Part shown: piece by piece, positions 1 through 6,033 of the stretch
Numbering within the stretch: the stretch's first letter is position 1
Layout: each line of letters opens with the position of its first letter
Assembly: GCA_029865675.1 (NCBI GenBank)
Contig: JARXAU010000064.1
Location: forward strand, 1 to 7,377
DNA length: 7,377 nt
Source: Rhodoferax sp.
Lineage (GTDB): Bacteria; Pseudomonadota; Gammaproteobacteria; Burkholderiales; Burkholderiaceae_C
Reading direction: 5' to 3'
Position numbers and translations under genes: made by a program
The notes under the pieces: generated by a model
The model's input: the letters and a program-made list of their open reading frames with translations, nothing else
Databases searched by the model: none
What the model was told of the DNA's origin: nothing

Positions 1-2
1 GC

Positions 3-512
3 AAAAAGCCCAAGGTGCACACCGCGCGCGAACTGCTCACCCCCGCCCACCGCAGCCCGGCGGACGCCAGCGACACGCGCGTGCTCAAACGCCACTTCAA
101 CGCCCTGGAGGCCAGCGTGGCACTGGAGACCGGCGCCAGCGGCCTAGTGGTGTTTACCCAAGACTGGCGCACCCAGCGCAAGCTGACCGAAGACCTGGCG
201 GTGATGGAACACGAGCTGATGCTCGAAGTGCAAGGTGAGGTGTCGCCCGAAGCGCTGATTCCCATCGAGCGCGCGCTGCGAGACGAGCTGCAGCGCCTGC
301 CGCACGCCAAGGTGAGCGTGGGCAGCTCCGGCCCGCAGGGCAGCCGGCTGCGCCTGGCGGTCAAAGGCGCGCACCCCGGCTTGGCCGCGCACCTGTGCGA
401 GATCGCCGGGCTGCAGCTGCTCTCCCTGCGCCGCATTCGCCTGGGCCGCGTGGGCTTGGGCGACGTGGCGCAGGGGCAGTGGCGCTATCTGGACGCGCAC
501 GAGCGGTTTTAG
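3..512 (+). CDS. RsuA/RluB/E/F-family rRNA pseudouridine synthase, C-terminal part (5' end outside window)
   Basis: The reading frame is open from the left edge, so the start and any S4 RNA-binding domain lie upstream; about 169 residues are visible. The family converts specific uridines of 23S or 16S rRNA to pseudouridine in the cytoplasm. Family signatures are SGLVVFTQD (second half of the catalytic motif II block), the MEHELMLEVQGEV strand that matches the 'EKEYLVTV' segment of RluB/RluF, and the C-terminal IRLGRVGLGDVAQGQWRYL, a near-diagnostic RluB/E/F ending. The RLD triplet that normally carries the nucleophilic Asp reads ALE here (Glu codon 126-128), so activity is doubtful or the target differs. 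The gene is followed at once by a G-rich tract and small hairpins, and it converges on phoD. The family call is firm; the exact paralogue (RluF-like is closest) and its target uridine cannot be decided from a fragment. Confidence 0.85.
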   Translation, partial: KKPKVHTARELLTPAHRSPADASDTRVLKRHFNALEASVALETGASGLVVFTQDWRTQRKLTEDLAVMEHELMLEVQGEVSPEALIPIERALRDELQRLPHAKVSVGSSGPQGSRLRLAVKGAHPGLAAHLCEIAGLQLLSLRRIRLGRVGLGDVAQGQWRYLDAHERF

Positions 513-537
513 GGGCGGGGGCGGGGCGGGGCGGGGG
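512..537 (+). repeat. G-quadruplex-forming tract (G4-5 C)5
   Basis: Five G-runs of four or five bases (512-515, 517-521, 523-526, 528-531, 533-537) are separated by single cytosines. This is a textbook potential quadruplex with 1-nt loops. It begins with the last base of the pseudouridine synthase stop codon, on the coding strand, so the mRNA 3' end would carry it. It merges into the hairpin at 536-552. Confidence 0.85.
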
Positions 538-552
538 CGCCGCTGTGGCGCC
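536..552 (+). other. GGCGCC inverted repeat / hairpin
   Basis: GGCGCC (536-541) and GGCGCC (547-552) can pair as a 6-bp all-GC stem around the loop GCTGT. The hairpin lies between the G-tract and the T-tailed hairpin at 556-571. It is not followed by T-rich sequence, so by itself it is not an intrinsic terminator. It may stabilise the 3' end or slow the polymerase. Confidence 0.5.
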
Positions 553-555
553 AAT

Positions 556-571
556 CGCGGCCCGCGTTTTT
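556..571 (+). terminator. Possible small intrinsic terminator for the pseudouridine synthase gene
   Basis: CGCG (556-559) pairs with CGCG (563-566) around the loop GCC, followed directly by TTTTT (567-571). The stem is very short (4 bp, all GC), but the T-run placement is right for rho-independent termination. The upstream GGCGCC hairpin and G-tract could help. The T-run overlaps the phoD stop codon (570-572, opposite strand), so the two genes share this boundary. Confidence 0.4.
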
Positions 572-2255
572 AGCCAGCGTAGCTGCGAACCTCAGTCGGT
601 GTAGGCGTAGCCAGCGTGTAGCCCGTCGATGTCACGGAGTCCACAAAAATCCACTCTCCTTTGGCTTGGGCCGCCGTGAAGGTCATCTTCAGGTAGCCGC
701 GCCGCGAGGGGTCCATCCACTGCACATGGCTGACGCCAGTGGTGTCTTCGAACAGGCTCTTGATGGTCGAGGTCAGTGTCGGAAAATAGGCTTCCCAACC
801 CGGAGCGCTCACCGACGCAGTCGCAAACTCTTCGCCCACTTTGGTGCCGTTGAGCAAGGTTAAATTGGTGTGCCAAGCGTTGTGGGTGTCGCCGGCCAAA
901 ACCACCAGTTTTTTGCCAATGCTTGGCGTCAATGCCGCCACGCCCACAAAGGTTTGCAAAAGCGTCTCGCGGGCGGCCAAATAGCCGTCCCATGCGTCCA
1001 GGTTATAAGGCAGTGCCGGATTGGAGGCGTTGAGGTAGGTGGCTGCGCCGTTAGCCGCATAGGCAGCCTTGTAAGTCGATACCTCGCTAACGATGGCCCC
1101 TCCTGTGGTGGCATTGGGCGACGCGAAATAGTCAAGGAACTTGGCTTGCACACTGTAAGGCAGCCAGGTTGCCGCCATCACCACCTGCTGGCCCAGCACC
1201 TGCCACTTGGCGGTCGACGTTGCCATGGCCGTTTGCAGCCATGTCATCTGGCTTGTACCGATCAATTGGCGCGTGGGGGACTGCCAGATCGCCACTTGGG
1301 CCGGATCGAACAACTGGGAAAGGGACTGCTGCTTCTCGCGCCCGGCCAGGCGGGTGTCGAGCATGTGCAAGGCCAGCAGATTGCCAAAATCAAAACTGCG
1401 GTAGATGATGGCTTTGTCACCTCCGGTGCGGATTGGCAACCACTCGTGGTAGGCCTGAATGGCGGCGGTTTTGCGTGCTGCAAAGCTACCCTCGGCGCCT
1501 TCGGTGTGATTTTCTGCACCGGTCATGTAAGCATCGTTGGCGATTTCGTGGTCGTCCCACACCGCAATCATGGGCATGCGGGCGTGCAAACGCTTGAGGT
1601 TGACGTCCGATTTGTACTGCGCATGGCGGGCGCGGTAGTGCGCGACGGAGTAAAGCTCGGAAACTGGCGTGTGATTGCGGCCAGTGACCGGTGTGGTCGG
1701 GTATTCGCCGTCTTTGTACTCGTAAATATAGTCACCTAGGTGGATCGCAAACTGCGCGTCTGAGGCTGCAGCAGCGTCGTACACATTGAAGTATCCGTAC
1801 GCGTAGTTGGAGCATGAAAACACCGCCAGCTTGACTTCAGCGGCACCCTTAGCAGGCAGGGTGCGGGTCAGGCCCACCGGAGAAATCCACTTGCCCGATA
1901 TAAAACGGAAATAGTAGCTACTGCCAGCGCTCAGCCCAGTGGCGTCGGCTTTGGCGGTGTAGCCGGTGCTCTCGCTGGCAGTGGCGGTACCGGTGCTGAC
2001 GATGGTGGCGAAATTAGCGTCGGTTGCGACTTGATAGATCAGCGACACGGTCGCGGCAAGCCCTTCGTACTGGGCGTGGGTCCAAAGGATTACGCGGTCC
2101 GCCAGTGGATCACCACTGGCCACGCCGTAGTTGAACTGGACCATGGGTCCATCGCCCCCGCCGCAGGCCGACAGCACCGAGCCCGCCGCCAGCGCGCCGG
2201 ACACCGACGTAATTTTGATGATGAATTCTCGGCGACTGCTGACATGGGTGTTCAT
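570..2255 (-). CDS. phoD: Alkaline phosphatase D (PhoD), Tat-exported phosphodiesterase/phosphomonoesterase
   Basis: This 561-residue protein matches PhoD in length and motif order. PhoD enzymes release phosphate from mono- and diesters outside the cytoplasm, usually under phosphate limitation, with an Fe/Ca metal site. The N-terminus has a twin-arginine motif, SRREFI (7-12), then a hydrophobic stretch ending LSAC|GGG (Cys31), so it is probably Tat-exported and possibly lipid-anchored. Residues about 40-135 are the PhoD N-terminal beta domain (FNYGVASGDPLADRVILWTH). The catalytic domain follows: FSCSN (Cys148, likely Fe ligand), GDYIYEY (174-180), WDDHE (233-237), LDTR (299-302) and AGDTHNAWH (454-462). 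The ATG start at 2255-2253 is supported by GAGAGGA 5 bases upstream and by the intact Tat signal. It runs in the same direction as rnpB, about 245 bp downstream of it, and converges on the pseudouridine synthase gene. Confidence 0.94.
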   Translation of the reverse strand: MNTHVSSRREFIIKITSVSGALAAGSVLSACGGGDGPMVQFNYGVASGDPLADRVILWTHAQYEGLAATVSLIYQVATDANFATIVSTGTATASESTGYTAKADATGLSAGSSYYFRFISGKWISPVGLTRTLPAKGAAEVKLAVFSCSNYAYGYFNVYDAAAASDAQFAIHLGDYIYEYKDGEYPTTPVTGRNHTPVSELYSVAHYRARHAQYKSDVNLKRLHARMPMIAVWDDHEIANDAYMTGAENHTEGAEGSFAARKTAAIQAYHEWLPIRTGGDKAIIYRSFDFGNLLALHMLDTRLAGREKQQSLSQLFDPAQVAIWQSPTRQLIGTSQMTWLQTAMATSTAKWQVLGQQVVMAATWLPYSVQAKFLDYFASPNATTGGAIVSEVSTYKAAYAANGAATYLNASNPALPYNLDAWDGYLAARETLLQTFVGVAALTPSIGKKLVVLAGDTHNAWHTNLTLLNGTKVGEEFATASVSAPGWEAYFPTLTSTIKSLFEDTTGVSHVQWMDPSRRGYLKMTFTAAQAKGEWIFVDSVTSTGYTLATPTPTEVRSYAG

Positions 2256-2320
2256 GAGATCCTCTCGTTGATGTGATGAGGCAATTTAGAGATAGTTCGT
2301 GACCTGCAAGTGAAGCAAAT
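2256..2320 (-). promoter_or_regulatory. phoD leader with Shine-Dalgarno and weak Pho-box-like half-sites
   Basis: Reading on the minus strand, TCAC at 2313-2310 and TCAC at 2302-2299 form a direct repeat with an 11-bp period, the spacing of PhoB half-sites (consensus CTGTCAT with 4-bp spacers). Only the TCA core matches, so the site is weak. TAAATT at 2288-2283, about 10 bp downstream, could be a -10 box, as in PhoB-activated promoters that lack a -35. A Shine-Dalgarno sequence GAGAGGA lies next to the start codon. Regulation by phosphate is inferred from gene function plus this weak match. Confidence 0.28.
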
Positions 2321-2440
2321 ATGTCTGCTGGAAGACTTTTGCCTGCGTCATCGCCTTAGGTCGGATGCACCACTACGGCCAGGCGCTGGGTGTCGGACGC
2401 AGTGGAGACACCCCAGCTCGCCGCATTGCATCGCCAGGTG

Positions 2441-2494
2441 TTCACGCCTACCGCCTTTGCGCGCGCAGGTTTCCAGAGTGCCAAAGGTCGTGAA
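2441..2494 (-). other. Imperfect inverted repeat just 3' of rnpB
   Basis: Two nested arm pairs occur: TTCACG (2441-2446) with CGTGAA (2489-2494), and CCTTTG (2454-2459) with CAAAGG (2482-2487), around a GC-rich centre. On the minus strand the structure starts within about 10 nt of the rnpB 3' end, where a terminator or a 3'-processing stem would be expected. No T-tract follows it, so a classical intrinsic terminator is not supported. A second repeat, GGGTGTC/GACACCC (2388-2394/2407-2413), lies further downstream. Nothing else recognisable is present in 2345-2440. Confidence 0.3.
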
Positions 2495-2501
2495 GGGGAA
2501 A

Positions 2502-2881
2502 AGTGTGAAGCCCACCGTTACGCCGGATTCTGTGCATGCGGGGTTGCCCCTGCATGTGACCACCATTAATCTGGGCCCTGGGTCGCCCCTAGGGCTCGGT
2601 GCTACCTACCCGCCAACTCCGGGGGCACCGGTCAGGACGCTGCGGCGAACCGCGGCGCTTTGCGTTGGCCTACTTGGTATTGCTGCGCGTAGAGATTGCC
2701 CGTTTCACCCGAACTGAATCGGCTCGTCTCTGTTGCTCTAATCCTCACCTTATGCCGCCCCCTTGCGGGCGTGGTTTTCAGTGGACAGCCGTTAGCTGCT
2801 ACGCTGCCCTGTGCAGTCCGGACGTTCCTCCAGTGCTTTGTTTCCAAAATTGCACCAGCGGTGGCCTAGTGGGCTTCACAC
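2502..2881 (-). ncRNA. rnpB: RNase P RNA (M1 RNA), bacterial type A
   Basis: RNase P RNA is the ribozyme that, with the RnpA protein, removes 5' leaders from pre-tRNAs. On the minus strand the conserved blocks appear in the right order: CR I GGAGGAACGTCCGGACT (2831-2815), CACAGGGCAG next to it, GAGCAACAGAGACGAGCC (2738-2721), GGTGAAACGG (about 2708-2699), GCAGCAATACCAAGTAGG (2686-2669) and CR V CAGAATCCGGCGTAAC (2532-2517). Helices can be built: P1 GTGTGAAGCCCAC (2881-2869) with GTGGGCTTCACAC (2515-2503); P2 GGCCACC (2866-2860) with GGTGGTC (2564-2558); P3 capped by UUUG-GAAA-CAAA; P4 between CR I and CR V with the bulged U kept; and a P19-like hairpin at 2556-2535. The length, about 380 nt, fits type A (E. 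coli 377). The exact ends are uncertain by several bases. Short open frames across this region are not genes. Confidence 0.96.
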
Positions 2882-2982
2882 TTCGATTATCGGCGCGCCG
2901 CAGATCCAAATAGCGTTTGCGAAGCGCAAGCTGCCGCAAAATAGAGCTTCTGCCCCACAAACCACCGAAAACGGAGCCCCCT
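2882..2982. other. Divergent rnpB / cysK intergenic region
   Basis: About 100 bp separate the rnpB 5' end from the cysK start. The stretch contains the 10-bp palindrome CGGCGCGCCG (2891-2900) and the inverted repeat TTGCG-AAG-CGCAA (2917-2929). TTGCGA (2917-2922) and AATAGA (2940-2945) are 17 bp apart and could be a weak cysK promoter, which would place the -35 inside the inverted repeat. A GGAG Shine-Dalgarno core (2973-2976) precedes the cysK ATG by 6 bases. No regulator site is recognised with confidence. Confidence 0.35.
2886..2891 (-). promoter_or_regulatory. Possible -10 box of rnpB (GATAAT)
   Basis: GATAAT on the minus strand ends 7-9 nt before the predicted RNA 5' end: G2879 or G2877, the latter giving GAAGCC, like the E. 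coli M1 start GAAGCU. That spacing suits a sigma70 -10 element. No good -35 is visible 16-18 bp upstream (GCTATT or CTATTT), which lowers confidence. Confidence 0.4.
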
Positions 2983-3903
2983 ATGAGAGCCGACACCATC
3001 CTGGACACCATTGGCAACACCCCGCATGTGCGCATCAACCGCCTGTTTGGCGCAGGCACCAACGTGTGGATCAAGTCCGAGCGCAGCAACCCCGGCGGCT
3101 CCATCAAAGACCGCATTGCGCTGGCCATGGTGGAAGACGCTGAGAAAACCGGCGCACTCAAGGCTGGCGCGACCATCATCGAGCCCACCTCGGGCAACAC
3201 CGGCGTGGGCCTGGCCATGGTGGCAGCGGTCAAGGGTTACAAGCTGATTTTGGTGATGCCCGACAGCATGTCGGTCGAGCGCCGGCGCCTGATGCTGGCC
3301 TATGGTGCCAAGTTTGACCTGACACCGCGCGCCTAGGGCATGAAAGGCGCCATCGCCCGCGCGCAAGAGCTGGCGGCAGCCACACCCAACAGCTGGATCG
3401 CGCAGCAGTTTGAAAACCCTGCCAACGTGGAAGTGCACACGCGCACCACGGCGCTGGAAATTTTGGCCGACTTTCCCGAGGGGCTGGACGCCATCATCAC
3501 CGGCGTGGGCACCGGTGGCCACATCACCGGCGTGGCGCAGGTGCTCAAAAAATACTGGCCCAAGCTGCAAGTGTTTGCGGTCGAACCCAGCCAAAGCCCG
3601 GTGATCAGCGGCGGCGCGCCGTCTCCCCACCCCATCCAGGGCATTGGCGCGGGCTTTATCCCCAAAAACCTACACACCGAGCTGCTCGACGGCGTGATTC
3701 AAGTGGACGCCGAACCGGCGCGTGAAATGGCCCGGCGCAGCGCCGCAGAAGAAGGCATGTTGGTGGGTATTTCCAGCGGCGCCACGCTGGCCGCTATTGC
3801 GCAAAAGCTGCCCGAGCTGCCTGCGGGCGCCAAGGTGCTGGGCTTTAACTACGACACGGGCGAGCGCTATTTGTCAGTTGAAGGCTTTTTGCCTACCGAA
3901 TAG
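2983..3903 (+). pseudogene. cysK: Cysteine synthase (O-acetylserine sulfhydrylase), interrupted by an in-frame amber codon
   Basis: CysK makes L-cysteine from O-acetylserine and sulfide, using PLP. The frame runs from ATG 2983 (GGAG 6 bases upstream) to the stop at 3901-3903, 306 codons, the usual length. It contains the PLP lysine in NPGGSIKDR (K42), the substrate loop TSGNTG (69-74), QFENPAN (142-148), the phosphate-binding loop GVGTGGHITG (174-183), GISSGA (262-267) and the C-terminal DTGERYLS. Codon 118 (3334-3336) is TAG, just before GMKGAI, where CysK proteins usually have Lys (EKGMKG or AKGMKG); AAG to TAG is one base. There is no frameshift, and both halves are otherwise well conserved. 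The 117-residue product would keep K42 but lose the phosphate loop and could not work. Restart at ATG 3340 has no Shine-Dalgarno and would lack the PLP lysine. A recent nonsense mutation, a base-call error or amber read-through are all possible. It converges with sppA, 34 bp away. Confidence 0.9.
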
Positions 3904-3937
3904 GTAAGCGGCGGGCGGGCGCGACGTACGGTGCCGG

Positions 3938-5842
3938 TCAAGGCGTCATCTGGCACATGCAATGCGCTACGGTGGCGAAGGGTCGGCTTTGCGACAAGAC
4001 GTCCTGCAGCCACAGCAAATCCTCCCCCAAAGCACCCAGGTGCACCTCTGGGCTGACCGAGCCAGGCACAAGCGCCTGCAACCACTGCCATCGCGCGTCG
4101 CCAAGCAGCCAATGCGACTTGGGCAGGTACCGGTCCACCACACCCTCAAGAACCGAGACTTGAGGGCCTAGGTAGCGGATGGGTAAAGACGCCTCCGTGC
4201 TGCTTCCGCTGGTGCCGCGCTTGGCGAGCAAATTGCGCGCCTCAAGGACCGCATCGTTGAAATCGCCCAATCGGTCCACTAGCTTGCGCTGATATGCCTG
4301 TTCACCGGTCCAGATCCGTCCCTGCGCCAAACCGTCGATCTCTGACACATCCATCTGCCGCGCTTGGGCGGTCTTGGCTACAAACTCCGCGTAAATGTGG
4401 TCAATATTGGCCTGTATCAGAGCGCGCATGCGGGGGTCGAGCGCCTGGCGAGGGTCATAGGCACCCGCCAACCAGGTGGTGCGATGGCCGCCGGTGTGGA
4501 TGCCCAGTTTGCCCATCAGGCCTTGGGCGGTAGGTAACATAGCAAACACTCCGATGGAGCCGGTAATCGTGGCCGGATCGGCCAAGACGGTGTCACCGGC
4601 CAGCGAAATCCAATAACCGCCCGAGGCGGCCACATCCCCCATCGACACCACCACGGGTTTGCCCTGTTCGCGCGCCACACGCAGCTGGTCACGGATCAAC
4701 TCAGACCCCAGGACGCTGCCGCCGGGCGAGTTCAGGCGCAGCACAATGGCTTTGACATCGTCGTCCTGGGTTGCCTCGCGCACCAAGTCTGCGGTGGACA
4801 AGCCGCCGATGGTGCCTATGGGCACCCTTCCGTCACCGATTTGCCCTTCAGCCACGATCACCGCAATGTGCTCGCCCTTGACCTTTTTTTGCTCGGAGGC
4901 CAGATAGCTTCTCCAGTCCACCTGTCGAAAGGCCTGGGTGTCCGGGTTCACGCCCACCTCTTTTCCCAATGCCGTGCGCAAGGATTCGAAGGTTTGCAGC
5001 CGGTCCACCCAGCGCCAGTCCTGGGCCATTTGCGCGGCGTCGCCTTTGGACGCTTGCAAGGCACCGGGCAGGGAGTTAATGCGCTGGGTGACGCTGCCAG
5101 ACGGTAGCTGGCGGGCTTTTTCCACACCGTCGGTGTAGAGCTTCCACAGCGTGTCATAGGCGTAAGCTTCCGCCTCTAGCGCTTGCTTAGACGGCGCGCT
5201 CAGCACATAGGGCTCGCCAGCAGACTTGTACTTGCCCACCCGAATGAGGTTGGCCTCGATGCCCAGCTTGTCGAGCGCATCTTTGTAGTAGTTGCGTTGC
5301 CCCCCAAAACCCTCGACGTACACCGCCCCCAAGGGATGAAGCACGATCTCGCTGGCGTGCGCGGCCAGGTAGTACTGCCGCTGGTTGTAGGAGGCAGACC
5401 AGGCCAGCACCGGTTTGCCCGACGCTTTGAAGCGCTCAATAGCCGACGCAGCCTCGCGCAAGGACACCAAGCCACCGCCACCGAAGTCATCAAGCTTGAG
5501 GAGCACGCGTTCGATTCGAGGGTCCTTCGCAGCAAGTTCAAGCGTCTGGGTCAAGTCCCGCAGCCGAACACTACCGCCGGGCTTGACTTGCATCTGACTC
5601 AAGAACTTTTCGCGCAGGCCGCCCGCCGACTCTTCCACCAAGTTGCCTTTGAGCGCCAATACCAGCACCGTGTGGTCTTCGACTTTCACCTTGTTGGCAA
5701 AAAGTAGCAACCAGACCATGCCGCCGAGGTACAACAGCACGAACACCACGAAGAGAACACGCAAGGCGCGCAGGATTCCATCCACAGTTTTGTGAAAACC
5801 CTTGCTTAAAGCCCGGAAAGACTGAACGAATTGAGGCGACAT
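3938..5842 (-). CDS. sppA: Signal peptide peptidase SppA, 67-kDa type (protease IV)
   Basis: This is a membrane-anchored serine protease of family S49, which degrades cleaved signal peptides in the inner membrane. From ATG 5842 it has 634 residues, like the long SppA with two tandem S49 domains (E. coli 618). One membrane segment lies near residues 28-49 (VLFVVFVLLYLGGMVWLLLF). The N-terminal domain carries the general-base lysine in RVGKYKSAGEP (K206; E. coli K209). The C-terminal domain has NSPGGSVLGSE (371-381) and the nucleophile in GDVAASGGYWIS (S407; E. coli S409), then the conserved ITGSIGVFA segment, so both catalytic residues are present. The frame stays open upstream to a TTG at 5902, but those 20 residues (MARGPRSTSI...) do not look like SppA and would precede the usual short cytoplasmic tail, so the ATG is preferred although its ribosome site (TCTGGA) is weak. 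It is divergent from the YkgJ-like gene and convergent with cysK. Confidence 0.94.
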   Translation of the reverse strand: MSPQFVQSFRALSKGFHKTVDGILRALRVLFVVFVLLYLGGMVWLLLFANKVKVEDHTVLVLALKGNLVEESAGGLREKFLSQMQVKPGGSVRLRDLTQTLELAAKDPRIERVLLKLDDFGGGGLVSLREAASAIERFKASGKPVLAWSASYNQRQYYLAAHASEIVLHPLGAVYVEGFGGQRNYYKDALDKLGIEANLIRVGKYKSAGEPYVLSAPSKQALEAEAYAYDTLWKLYTDGVEKARQLPSGSVTQRINSLPGALQASKGDAAQMAQDWRWVDRLQTFESLRTALGKEVGVNPDTQAFRQVDWRSYLASEQKKVKGEHIAVIVAEGQIGDGRVPIGTIGGLSTADLVREATQDDDVKAIVLRLNSPGGSVLGSELIRDQLRVAREQGKPVVVSMGDVAASGGYWISLAGDTVLADPATITGSIGVFAMLPTAQGLMGKLGIHTGGHRTTWLAGAYDPRQALDPRMRALIQANIDHIYAEFVAKTAQARQMDVSEIDGLAQGRIWTGEQAYQRKLVDRLGDFNDAVLEARNLLAKRGTSGSSTEASLPIRYLGPQVSVLEGVVDRYLPKSHWLLGDARWQWLQALVPGSVSPEVHLGALGEDLLWLQDVLSQSRPFATVAHCMCQMTP

Positions 5843-6033
5843 GGATCTGTTCCAGAAAAAACCATTTTGCGTAATGGAAGTTGAACGCGGCCCCCTCGCC
5901 AACCGATCGCGGTTGCGGACTATGCTGGGCTTGCTTGGATGCGATGGTACCGACAGAGCGCAGTCGCAATGGCCTACTGCCGTTCACTCTACTGACACAG
6001 TTATGTAACGTTAGCTCAATAGCATAGAAATAT
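5843..6033. other. Divergent sppA / YkgJ-like intergenic region
   Basis: These 191 bp separate two divergent genes and should hold both promoters. The stretch near 5990-6033 is clearly AT-richer than its surroundings and contains the palindrome TAACGTTA (6006-6013) and CTGACA (a -35-like hexamer) near 5991-5996. No complete -35/-10 pair with good spacing could be defended for either strand. No RNA gene or longer repeat is seen. Confidence 0.35.

Noticed and set aside
870..1739. 289-codon open frame antisense to phoD
   Set aside because: It is a high-GC shadow of the strongly supported phoD frame, with no protein motif or ribosome site.
2503..2881. 13-bp inverted repeats GTGTGAAGCCCAC (2503-2515) and GTGGGCTTCACAC (2869-2881) as ends of a small mobile element
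   Set aside because: They are the two strands of helix P1 of rnpB; there is no target-site duplication and no transposase.
2310..2913. Several open frames over the rnpB region (2310-2717 +, 2599-2913 +, 2632-2847 -, 2348-2566 -)
   Set aside because: The translations have no recognisable motif and an odd composition, and the DNA is explained by RNase P RNA conserved regions and helices.
3334..3336. Programmed UAG recoding (pyrrolysine) in cysK
   Set aside because: No insertion element or pyrrolysine machinery is visible and CysK is not a known recoded family; a point mutation or error is simpler.
2887..3630. 247-codon minus-strand frame across cysK
   Set aside because: It is a shadow of cysK, rich in Gly/Ala/His/Arg, with no domain; the plus-strand frame has every cysteine synthase motif.
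5183..5707. 174-codon plus-strand frame inside sppA
   Set aside because: It is a shadow of the conserved SppA N-terminal S49 domain and has no motif of its own.
5843..5902. 20-residue N-terminal extension of SppA from the TTG at 5902
   Set aside because: It has no Shine-Dalgarno, uses a rare start codon and would add non-SppA-like sequence before the usual cytoplasmic tail.
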